Shown here: positions 1 through 7,700 of the stretch, one piece after another | Layout: every line of letters begins with the position of its first letter | Numbering within the stretch: position 1 is the stretch's first letter | Assembly: GCA_029262855.1 (NCBI GenBank) | Contig: JAJCYP010000052.1 | Location: 1 to 60,362 of the forward strand | DNA from: Bacteroidota bacterium | Lineage (GTDB): Bacteria; Bacteroidota; Rhodothermia; Rhodothermales; UBA10348 | DNA: 60,362 nt | Reading direction: 5' to 3' | The notes under the pieces: generated by a model | Told to the model about the DNA's origin: nothing | Seen by the model: the letters and a program-made list of their open reading frames with translations, nothing else | Database searches by the model: none | Translations under genes and position numbers: made by a program

Positions 1-150
1 GTACCAGTATCAGACCAGTAGCGGAGTTGCCAGCCGGTTGATCCAAGTGGTTGGATGAGTTAGACTTAAGGACAACCCAGTGGTAGATCTGCGGCTGTTG
101 AAGTGGTCGGGGAGTGCCGCTGGACGGCCCGGAGCCACTCGAGGTCGCTC

Positions 151-1029
151 ATGTTAAGACGATCATTTGACGCCGCGTGGAGGACAGTTGTTGGCGGACT
201 CGTGTTCGCAACCGGGCTGGTCGCGAGCAGGCTCGCATTTCAGTTGGCAGGCGTGAGCGTGCCTCGAATGCCCGCTCAGGCTCCGGAGGCTATCGCCGGG
301 TGGTATCTCTTGGCCGGAAGCATTGTTGTGGCTGCGGGCATGCTGTTGTCTTCTCGAGGCACTCGAGGGTCGCTGCCGGTTCGATGGCTTGTTCTCTCAA
401 CATTCTTGTTCATCGGGTTTGGTGTGAGCAGCACCATTGAGACGTCGATCTACACCGGCACTGACGGCGTACTCTGGATAATTCCTGTCCTCGTCCTGCC
501 GTGCCTGCTGCTCGCGGGCACCGAAGCGGCCCTGCTCAAGTCGCCACTCGCGCAGCTAACTCCTCCACAGCGTGTTGGAGTCGTTTTTCACGGCCGAACC
601 TGGGTCCAGTGGGCCTTGCGGAGCTTGGCCGCGATTGCGGCGTTCCCGCTCGTCTATTTCATATTCGGACTGATCGTGTCTCCTCTGGTTTCCAACTACT
701 ACGAGCTAGGGGTTTCCGGATTGGTTCTACCCGAACCGGGGGTCATTGTCTCAACCCAGTTCTTCCGCGGAGGTCTCCATCTTCTGGCGGTGATTCCGCT
801 GATGTCCATTTGGAGCGGCTCCAGAGGGCAACTCGTCTTGTCCCTGGGCCTGGCCTTTTTCGTGTTTGTTGCGGCTCATGACTTCGTATTGGCTTACGAG
901 GTTCCGGCTGTGCTTGTCGTGATTCATGGAATCGAGGTTCTAGCGAGCTCACTCGTGTACGCCTGGATCCTCGTGACAATCTTGACGCGTGAAGGGCAGG
1001 CAAGCGTTGGTGAGGCCGTCAAATCATAG
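151..1029 (+). CDS. Polytopic membrane protein of unknown function
   Basis: I do not recognise a family. The 292-residue product is strongly hydrophobic, with about seven or eight probable transmembrane stretches separated by short loops. Examples are the stretch before the TETAALL-like loop near one third of the length, and the long hydrophobic run ending in ILVTILTREG. It is therefore an inner-membrane protein. I prefer the ATG at 151 over the upstream GTG at 103 because GAGG at 141-144 sits at ribosome-binding distance and the extra 16 residues are polar. It converges on the recombinase remnant, with the two reading frames overlapping by about 11 bases at their 3' ends. It lies at the window edge in the accessory patch. 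Confidence 0.65.
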   Translation: MLRRSFDAAWRTVVGGLVFATGLVASRLAFQLAGVSVPRMPAQAPEAIAGWYLLAGSIVVAAGMLLSSRGTRGSLPVRWLVLSTFLFIGFGVSSTIETSIYTGTDGVLWIIPVLVLPCLLLAGTEAALLKSPLAQLTPPQRVGVVFHGRTWVQWALRSLAAIAAFPLVYFIFGLIVSPLVSNYYELGVSGLVLPEPGVIVSTQFFRGGLHLLAVIPLMSIWSGSRGQLVLSLGLAFFVFVAAHDFVLAYEVPAVLVVIHGIEVLASSLVYAWILVTILTREGQASVGEAVKS

Positions 1030-1505
1030 GGCCTCGAGCCATTTGAGCAGGTCGGGATCGCGCTGCCAAGAGGCCCTCCCTGCGCGAGTAGTTCTGTAGC
1101 TGACCGCGGGCGTCGTCGCCCCCACGCCCTACAGGCCCTCCCCGCGCGAGTAGTTCTGTAGCCTCCAGGGCGCGGCGCTTCATGTCGAGATCGATGCGTG
1201 CGTAGTGGTCCGTGGTCACCACGCTGATGTGGCCGAGCCAGCTCCGTATTACAGGCAATGCATTTGCCGCCCGCAACAGATGAAGGGCCGCACTACAACG
1301 AAAAGTACGGGCACCAACGCGATTGGACGCCAGAGAGGGCAGGGTGGCGGCGGCGGATCGCGCGCGACGCTGTACAACGCGCAGGATGCCGTGGCGCGTG
1401 AGGGGGGTGACCGGTTACGCTCACGAGCAGCGGCCCATCCTGCCCATCGGCCAAGCCCTGCTCTCCCCGGTACTGGCGCACGTTCCGGGGCAGGCAGTCT
1501 GGACC
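1019..1505 (-). pseudogene. Decayed tyrosine recombinase (integrase) C-terminal remnant
   Basis: Read on the minus strand, one frame gives HLLRAANALPVIRSWLGH followed by TTDHYARIDLDMKRRALE. This is the classic C-terminal box II of phage/transposon tyrosine recombinases, with the Gly-His and the nucleophilic Tyr retained. Upstream the match continues as LTRHGILRVV and LPSLASNRVGARTFR. The preceding GPLLVSVTGHP lies in another frame, and the switch falls on a run of six G (1402-1407, plus strand). The HxxR box reads RTFR, so its His is also missing. The N-terminal and first catalytic Arg regions are not recognisable. It is probably inactive, though the homopolymer could hide a sequencing error. 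It marks a former mobile element. Confidence 0.72.
1071..1162. repeat. 30-bp direct repeat at the 3' end of the recombinase remnant
   Basis: AGGCCCTCCC followed by t or c and GCGCGAGTAGTTCTGTAGC occurs at 1071-1100 and 1133-1162, with one difference, 62 bases apart. One copy lies within the remnant's C-terminal coding frame and the other just beyond it in a different frame. Its position at the 3' end of an integrase suggests a core-site or recombination-scar duplication, but this is inference. Confidence 0.8.
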
Positions 1506-2042
1506 TCGAGAACCGGCGCTTCCGGCGAACCGCAACTGGTCCGCTACAGACCGAAGGACGTTTAGTTTGGTGCAGAAGATCCAACACCGGCAATTGGCGG
1601 GCGCAGTATTGATGGAGGCGGTAGCCAGTCTGGTTCGGCACGGCCTCGGATGACCGGAGCCATGAACGAGGAGCGCGGCCCAGCCAGGAGGCGATGCGCC
1701 TCGTGCAGGTGGGCGCATACGCGTCGGAGTGGACGTTCGCAACCCCCAAAAGAGAGCTGTCCATCAGGTCAACTTCCGTACACAATCCGAGGCCACAACG
1801 TTGAACATCGTCGTGCCATTGAACACATCATCATCTGCCACGTGGCAATCGCCACGGGCGAGTCCCAGATCAAGATCCTGGGTACCGACATGAATCTCTG
1901 GATCCGTAGTGGTGGTGGGCCGGATGAGCAATCTCGGAACCAGACCTCCCACTACCGAAGGCGTGGCATGAAGTCACCGAGCCGAGTGGCGACAAACAGG
2001 CAGAGACGTTCAACGGATGCCGATGTCCCGAGAGTATACCCG
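1506..2042. other. Non-coding or degraded stretch
   Basis: About 540 bases without a convincing gene. Open frames exist on both strands but give compositionally odd Arg/Ser/His-rich peptides with no recognisable motif and no ribosome-binding site. Given the adjacent recombinase remnant, it is most simply eroded mobile-element DNA. Confidence 0.45.
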
Positions 2043-3098
2043 CTAATGTACTGAGGCTTGTTGGGCATTTTCAGGTGTCTGGAACAAGGTCGATTTCAAT
2101 TCGCCAATAGCATCATTTGATCTCTCCGGTTGATCCTTAAGATCCAGGTACGTCTGTATCGCGCTTGCGAACACGACGCCCTCGTGCCGCACGGAATCCC
2201 AGAACACCCCTTCGTCGTTGGGCTCTGCGAGCCAGACATTCGCTCCCTTGTGCTCTGGAATGAAGCCTAAGTCTTCGATCTCGTTCGGGGTCAGGGGCGC
2301 TCGTGTGTACAGGGAGGCTAGACGAAAATTTGCGAATGGGGCGTAATGCCAGGCCGCAGCTAGTCCGGTGAACGCATACTCTACACCGAGTCGTGAGAGC
2401 CTGTGTGCAAGATCCTTTACTCGCTTCGGCCCTTCGCCATTGGAGTAGACGTGGCCTCTGGTAACTCTGTGATCTGCGAATGAGTAGCGTTGTTGCCACT
2501 CGTCGAGTAAAAGCCCGGGATCGAGCACTCGAATCCCCTTGCCGGTACGTCGTTCTAGGAAACCCTCCTGGATGAGCGTGCTCACAACTTGACTGACGAG
2601 GGCCTTTGATACTCTTGCCCGCGCCACGAGCTCGCTTTGATGGAGCGACTCGTGAGGGCAGGATAGCAGAACCCTAACGATCCTGGAGCTCTTGATGGAG
2701 AATGGGTTCCTGGGGCGCCCGGGGCGCTTGTACTTGTTCTGCTTCCCCTCAATCGATATGACGATCTGTTCGTGCCGAATAGACGCGTTTCCCGAAAGGT
2801 CAAGCCATGACATACTCGCACTCATACACTGCTGCTTTCCCGATTCGATCATAAACGGGACGACCAGCAAGTGGATGCTGTTCGTGTCGGTAGAGGTTCT
2901 CTTCAGTTGCTCGATTCCACGCTGGATTGCTGCCCTCGTTGATGTCTCTTTGAACTCGACGATGAACTTGTAGGGCGGCAGTTCGACTACGGTATCCACA
3001 TCGCTTTGGAGGAGACGGATCTCAGAAGTCGACGCAAAGATGTCCTCGAGGAGTTCTCGTATTCGTTGTAGCGCCGTGGTTTCAGAGAGTCGTGCCAT
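2043..3098 (-). CDS. AbiEi-type antitoxin-like protein with nuclease-like N-terminus and winged helix
   Basis: This 351-residue protein matches the architecture annotated as type IV toxin-antitoxin AbiEi-family antitoxin. Residues 1-110 form a nuclease-like alpha/beta domain with a D-x-D near 33-35 and E48-x-K50 (FIVEFK). Around 128-200 is a winged helix (KSSRIVRVLLS ... SKALVSQVVSTLIQEGFLERR). The C-terminal nucleotidyltransferase-like part contains FTGLAAAWHYAPF and ends with VFASAIQTYLDL. Proteins of this family repress their own promoter and neutralise a nucleotidyltransferase toxin. No AbiEii toxin is seen here; the upstream neighbour in the same orientation is an AAA/DUF4143 ATPase 140 bases away. 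The start ATG at 3098 lies just after a cluster of inverted repeats. GC looks lower than in the housekeeping genes, consistent with transfer. Function is inferred from family resemblance. Confidence 0.75.
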   Translation of the reverse strand: MARLSETTALQRIRELLEDIFASTSEIRLLQSDVDTVVELPPYKFIVEFKETSTRAAIQRGIEQLKRTSTDTNSIHLLVVPFMIESGKQQCMSASMSWLDLSGNASIRHEQIVISIEGKQNKYKRPGRPRNPFSIKSSRIVRVLLSCPHESLHQSELVARARVSKALVSQVVSTLIQEGFLERRTGKGIRVLDPGLLLDEWQQRYSFADHRVTRGHVYSNGEGPKRVKDLAHRLSRLGVEYAFTGLAAAWHYAPFANFRLASLYTRAPLTPNEIEDLGFIPEHKGANVWLAEPNDEGVFWDSVRHEGVVFASAIQTYLDLKDQPERSNDAIGELKSTLFQTPENAQQASVH

Positions 3099-3115
3099 GT
3101 TCGTTTAATGAGCCG

Positions 3116-3199
3116 GTTTACACATGTGGTAAACTAATGCATTTGGCGAACGATGCAAAGGGAGTTCGCCAAATCGTCCAGTTTACATCTTGTGTGAAC
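3116..3199 (-). promoter_or_regulatory. Operator cluster before the AbiEi-like gene
   Basis: Two related 19-bp imperfect palindromes lie at 3116-3134 (GTTTACACATGTGGTAAAC) and 3181-3199 (GTTTACATCTTGTGTGAAC), sharing 13 of 19 positions. Between them is a perfect 11-bp inverted repeat, ATTTGGCGAAC/GTTCGCCAAAT at 3141-3151 and 3164-3174, with a 12-base loop. They fill the 140 bases between the two genes, immediately upstream of the ATG at 3098. This suits autoregulation by the winged-helix protein. Confidence 0.6.
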
Positions 3200-3238
3200 C
3201 AGTCTTCCGCGCGCATATCGCGTTCCTGGTCAGGTCCC

Positions 3239-4405
3239 TCAGCCACAGGCCTCCGGCAGATCCCGCCAGCCAACGTGGCGAACTCCCGCACGCGTAAACG
3301 ACTCGTCGCCGCCGTACACGACCATTCCCGTTCCGGCCGAGTCGCCAGCCAAATCTGTCCACCAACGGATCGCTCGCCTCGCGTCGGACGGAATCGTGAC
3401 CCCGGATTTGACCTCGATAGGCACCAGTGCCTCGTCTGGTCCGATCAGTAGATCAATTTCGCGCCCACTACGATCCCGCCAGAAGTGTAGATCGCTCTCC
3501 AGACCCCGGTGAACGCGTGCCTTCAGCAGTTCCGAGGCCACCCACGTCTGGAAAAGCGCGCCCCTAAGTGGATGGGTATCCAGTTGGGAGGGCGTCTCGA
3601 TCCGAAGGAGGCGACACGCCAGGCCGGCATCGAGGAAGTACAACACCGGCGTCTTGACAAGCCGTTTGTTGAAATTGCGGTGGTGGGGACGGACCAGATG
3701 AATGAGGTATCCGGCCTCAAGAACCGAGATCCAGCCTCTCGCGGTTGTGTGACTTACACCGGCATCGCCCGCCAACGCAGAGAGGTTGAGAAGCTGGCCG
3801 GTCCTGCCGGCGCAGAGAGCGACGAAGCGCTGAAAGCTTCCAAGATTTCGGATGTTGATCAGTTCACGGACATCGCGCTCCACGTAGGTTCGGATGTAGT
3901 TGCCGTACCACGTGGACGCTTCCAGAGCGCGATCGTGAACGGGTGGATACAGCCCGCGCAGCAGCAGCTCGTTGAGGTTGTCCGGAGCCAGATTGGCACT
4001 GTCCAATTCTCGCAGCGAAAAGGGAAGCAGGGAAACCGTGGCTACCCGCCCGGCAAGGCTCTGTGATATACCCGTCAGGAGACCGAAGCGATGGGATGCG
4101 GTGAGCACGTACAGTCCCATCCGCCCGTCCCGGTCCACCCGGGTCTGCAGATAGGAGAACAAGCCGGGTGCCCGCTGAACCTCGTCGAACACGGCGCCAT
4201 CTGGAAAGCGGTCGAGGAAGCCTCTGGGGTCCTCATCCGCAAATGCCCGTTCGTCGAGATCCTCGAGCGAGACGTACGGGCGATCCGGAAAGGTCTCCCG
4301 CACCAGTGTGGTCTTTCCCGACTGTCGGGGTCCGGTGACGGCCAGGACGGGGTACTGGGTCACCAGCTGCCGGACCGTATTGATTAGCGTCCTTGTAACC
4401 CGCAT
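3239..4405 (-). CDS. AAA (AAA_14) ATPase with C-terminal DUF4143 domain
   Basis: 388 residues from the ATG at 4405. The Walker A motif GPRQSGKTT is at residues 25-33, and a Walker B-like AVFDEVQRAP near 67-76. Next come a sensor-like YVLTASHRFGLL segment and the SLAGRVATVSLLPFSL strand typical of AAA_14. After an HTH-like linker the DUF4143 domain ends with the nuclease-like signature REIDLLI ... PIEVKSG. Family members are common in bacteria and mobile islands, sometimes beside toxin-antitoxin genes, but their biochemical role is poorly known. I chose ATG 4405 over the start ten codons upstream because the family normally begins with a short basic helix and because the upstream codons overlap a perfect inverted repeat that looks like an operator. 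It is probably expressed ahead of the AbiEi-like gene. Confidence 0.8.
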   Translation of the reverse strand: MRVTRTLINTVRQLVTQYPVLAVTGPRQSGKTTLVRETFPDRPYVSLEDLDERAFADEDPRGFLDRFPDGAVFDEVQRAPGLFSYLQTRVDRDGRMGLYVLTASHRFGLLTGISQSLAGRVATVSLLPFSLRELDSANLAPDNLNELLLRGLYPPVHDRALEASTWYGNYIRTYVERDVRELINIRNLGSFQRFVALCAGRTGQLLNLSALAGDAGVSHTTARGWISVLEAGYLIHLVRPHHRNFNKRLVKTPVLYFLDAGLACRLLRIETPSQLDTHPLRGALFQTWVASELLKARVHRGLESDLHFWRDRSGREIDLLIGPDEALVPIEVKSGVTIPSDARRAIRWWTDLAGDSAGTGMVVYGGDESFTRAGVRHVGWRDLPEACG

Positions 4406-4417
4406 GGTCGCTGGGCT

Positions 4418-4448
4418 CGCTGATTGAAAGTACAATCTTCAATCAGCG
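4418..4448 (-). promoter_or_regulatory. Perfect 11-bp inverted repeat upstream of the ATPase start
   Basis: CGCTGATTGAA at 4418-4428 and TTCAATCAGCG at 4438-4448 are perfect complements separated by nine bases. The repeat sits 12 bases upstream of the preferred ATG. A binding site for a repressor, or a leader hairpin limiting translation, would both fit. Confidence 0.5.
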
Positions 4449-4521
4449 GGTCGGAGAACGGTTCCGAAGGGAAGAAGACTGCTCCGGCACCGGCTTCGAC
4501 AATCATTCGTGCAGTCCGCCG

Positions 4522-4567
4522 AGTGGACTAGGTGTAAAGTAGAAAGTGGACCAGATGTAAAGTAGAA
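4522..4567. repeat. Tandem 23-bp repeat (two copies)
   Basis: Copies at 4522-4544 and 4545-4567 read AGTGGAC(T/C)AG(G/A)TGTAAAGTAGAA and differ at two positions. Adjacent multiple copies of a TGTAAAGTAGAA-type motif resemble the transposase-binding repeats at the ends of some insertion sequences, for example the IS21 family. No transposase gene is present, so this may be a solo end or scar. They could also be operators for the ATPase gene. Confidence 0.65.
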
Positions 4568-4654
4568 GGCGTACTACCTGTGGTGCCCGCCGCGCTGTTG
4601 GGGCCGTAGGTACCGGTCTGCGCCGGGACACGCCCGACCTCCCCCCAACAAGAA

Positions 4655-4685
4655 GGGGCCCGACACCAACACGGCCTCGGACCCC
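4655..4685 (-). terminator. Probable intrinsic terminator after the BNR/T9SS gene
   Basis: On the minus strand GGGGTCCGA and TCGGGCCCC form a nine-pair stem with one G-U pair around a 13-base loop, followed by TTCTTGTT. It begins about 25 bases past the stop codon of the large exported protein. Confidence 0.6.
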
Positions 4686-4709
4686 TCCCATAGATCGAAC
4701 CCAGACCCC

Positions 4710-7700
4710 CTACTTCAGCAGCACAAAGCTCCCCACATTCATCTCGTACCCACGTACGCCAGACACCTGCACCTGGTACAGATAGGTCCCCGTCGGCAAA
4801 CTGCTGGCATCCACCTGGATCCGTCGCGCGGCACCGGCCGAGAAGCTCTCCGCGGATGTAGCCAGCACTGTCCTTCCCAGCATGTCCCGAACAATCACCC
4901 GCGCCTCACCGGCCTCCGGCAGGTCAAACACAATCGAAGTCACGGGATTGAACGGATTGGGATAGTTGCCCTGCAGCTTGAACTCGGCGGGCAGCTCATC
5001 TGACTCGATGGCCACGCCGGACACGTTGTTCCAGAACGAAGCGTCGAGTGTCTGATCGCCACTGAACTGGAAGACGCGATTGTCTGTGCCCCCTGGGCCG
5101 ACGGAACCCTCCCAGAAGAGGTCGCCCGTTCCCGGGTCCTCAAACACGAATTTGTACTCTACACTCGTGCTCGCGGTCTGCGTAAACGTGAAGCTTCCCG
5201 TGTAGATGCCATCGCCATCTGAGTCGCTCAGCGGCTGTGTGGTGTTCCAGTCCAGGGGAGCGACACTCCCTCGGATGCCCACTACGTCGGTGGTAAGCAG
5301 GTTTCCGAGGGCAAGTTCACGCGACATGTCCACGGAAAACACGACCGCGCCGGTGATGGTGGTTACCACCTGGACGGCCTGGATGGTGAAGGACTGCGAG
5401 GCCGATACATTGACGCCCCCGTTGGCGGTTCCGCCATCGTCACGGAGAAGAACCGAAACGTTGGTCGTTCCGTCAGCGCCGGCAGCCGGAGCGAACGTCA
5501 GCGTTCCGTCGGACGAGACCGCGGGCAGAACCGAAAACAGCGCAGCGTTGTCCGCTGTGACCTCGAATGAGACAGTCTGACCCGACTCGTTGGCTGGGCC
5601 TGCGCTGATACTCCCGGCCCAGCCGGTAATACTCACGGCGGTGTCCAGAGTCACCTGATTGGCTCCAACCGTGAAGGAAGGCGCATCGTTCACTGCGGCC
5701 ACCGTGACGGTCACCGTCGCGGAGTTCGATGAGGCAGACCCGTCACTGGCCGTGAAGGTAAAGGTGTCTGTTCCGTTGAAGTCCGCGGTGGGCGTATAGG
5801 TCACAACGCCGCCCGATTCCGCGGCGGTGCCGTTGGCTGGAGTGCCGACGGTGTAGGTGAGGTTATCACCATTTGCGTCGCTGGCAGACAGGTTGATTGT
5901 GGTGGCCGCGTCCTCGTTGGTGCTTCCTGTGCCGTCGCTGGCTACGGGTGCCGAGTTGGTGACACCGGCCATGGGAGTTCCTACAAAAATGCCTCGACCA
6001 TGCGTTGCCACAGCGACCCTGCCGTCGGAAGGCCGATAGTCCAGCCACGACACTGGAGCCATTCCCATTGTGCCACTTCCAACCTGGGCCCAAACCGTCT
6101 GGGGCCCGTTGAGGGATGAGGTCATGTAGAGTCCGGTACTGGTCCCGGCCAGGTAGGCTTTCTCGCCCTGGAACGTGGCAATGACGGCACTCCTCACGGA
6201 GGGCCCGTCTTCGATGCCGGACAGGTTGCCCTCAACTGCGGTGTAGTTTTGCCCGCCATCCGTGGAGTGGAACAGGCTCTCGACCCCAAAATTGGAAATC
6301 GAGACCATGATCTCGTCCGCATCCACCGGGTTTACGGCGATGTGAAGCACGTAGGATCCAGCAGAGGCCGCCGCAATCGACCGGTCCTGCGGGGCAGCGG
6401 TCGAGGTCTCTGCGTCCGCCAGGCGGAAGACCTTCGGTGCTCCGGTCTCTGAGTATCCACCCACGTAGAGGACGCCTCGTGGGCTGGCGGACACGGACAG
6501 CGCGCTATATCCGTAGCCCGCAGGCATGGTCATCGCATTGAGCTGGGTCCATGTACCATTGGTCGAGCGGTGCAAATCAGCGCCGGCCGGGTAGAAAAGC
6601 GTTGCCTCGTCGTTTGGCTCCATGGTCACCGGATTGACAAAGAGCGCCCCGCAGTTTGTACAGGGAACGAGATCCAGGCTGTTGAACCAGTCAGGCGTGC
6701 CAGTCGGCCCGATCTCCTCAATCAACAATGCCCCGTTTTGGGCCGAGGCGTACACGGCCGCACTCCCCAGATATCCCCAGCCGCCGTCACCGGTAGAGAG
6801 GTCTTTTGACGCCGTGGCGGTCGTACCGTCCCATCGGAAGTAGGGACTCCCGTTGTCCTGGGTTCCTCCCAGGAACCGGTCGTCGCCCGCCGCTCTTGCG
6901 ATACTGACCGTGAAGAACTGGGTCACATTGAAGCCATTGTTCAGCTTGCCCCAGCCGATAGGCCCGTTCGGTGTCACATCCTGAGCAACGCTCAAGCCGC
7001 CGTCATGACCATTGTACAGGCGATTCGCATTGTGCGGATCAAAAAAGAGGTCGTGATGATCCGGGTGGCTGTTGGTGTACTGGCTGTTGTCGTCTGCCGT
7101 GGAGTAGCCGCCAATCCAGCCGTCTTCCTTATCCGCAATTGCGGAGGCAAACCCATCCCGGCTGCGGTAGAGTACTGTCCCGCCTATGAACACATGATTC
7201 TCGTCATTCGGGTGGACGGCAATGGTCATGTTGTATGCCTGCTGGGTGTCCAACTGGCCGTTGTTCACAGCTCCAGTGCCGTCCGGAAACAGAGGCATGT
7301 TGTCGGAGCGGTCCTCGTAGGTACCGGTCGAGAGCGTAACCTTGTGGAACCGGATGTCATCCACGTCTCCGGCCGAAGTGGTCTTTTTCTCGTCCATGTA
7401 CGTGTACAGGTAGGCCACGTCCGGATTGGATGGGGCGATGGCCAGGACGACGCGACCGAAATAGTCGTCGAAGGGCGCGGGAGCGGAGCCGACCGCCTGC
7501 CAGCTCGCTCCGTCGTCCGTGGATCGCCAGATTCCCGTCGTGGCATCCTGGGCATCTCCGGACAGCGCAGCCAAGAGCGTACCCTGGGCATCAACCGCGA
7601 TGTCTGACCAGGCGTGGGCCTGATCTGTCCCCTGAGACGCGGCAAACGTTGATCCACCATCGGTGGACCGGAAGATTCCCAGATCATGATCAGCCAGAAA

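Noticed and set aside
3-20. ACCAGTA direct repeats at the window ends
   Set aside because: Seven bases repeated once at an arbitrary contig edge; too short to support an element end.
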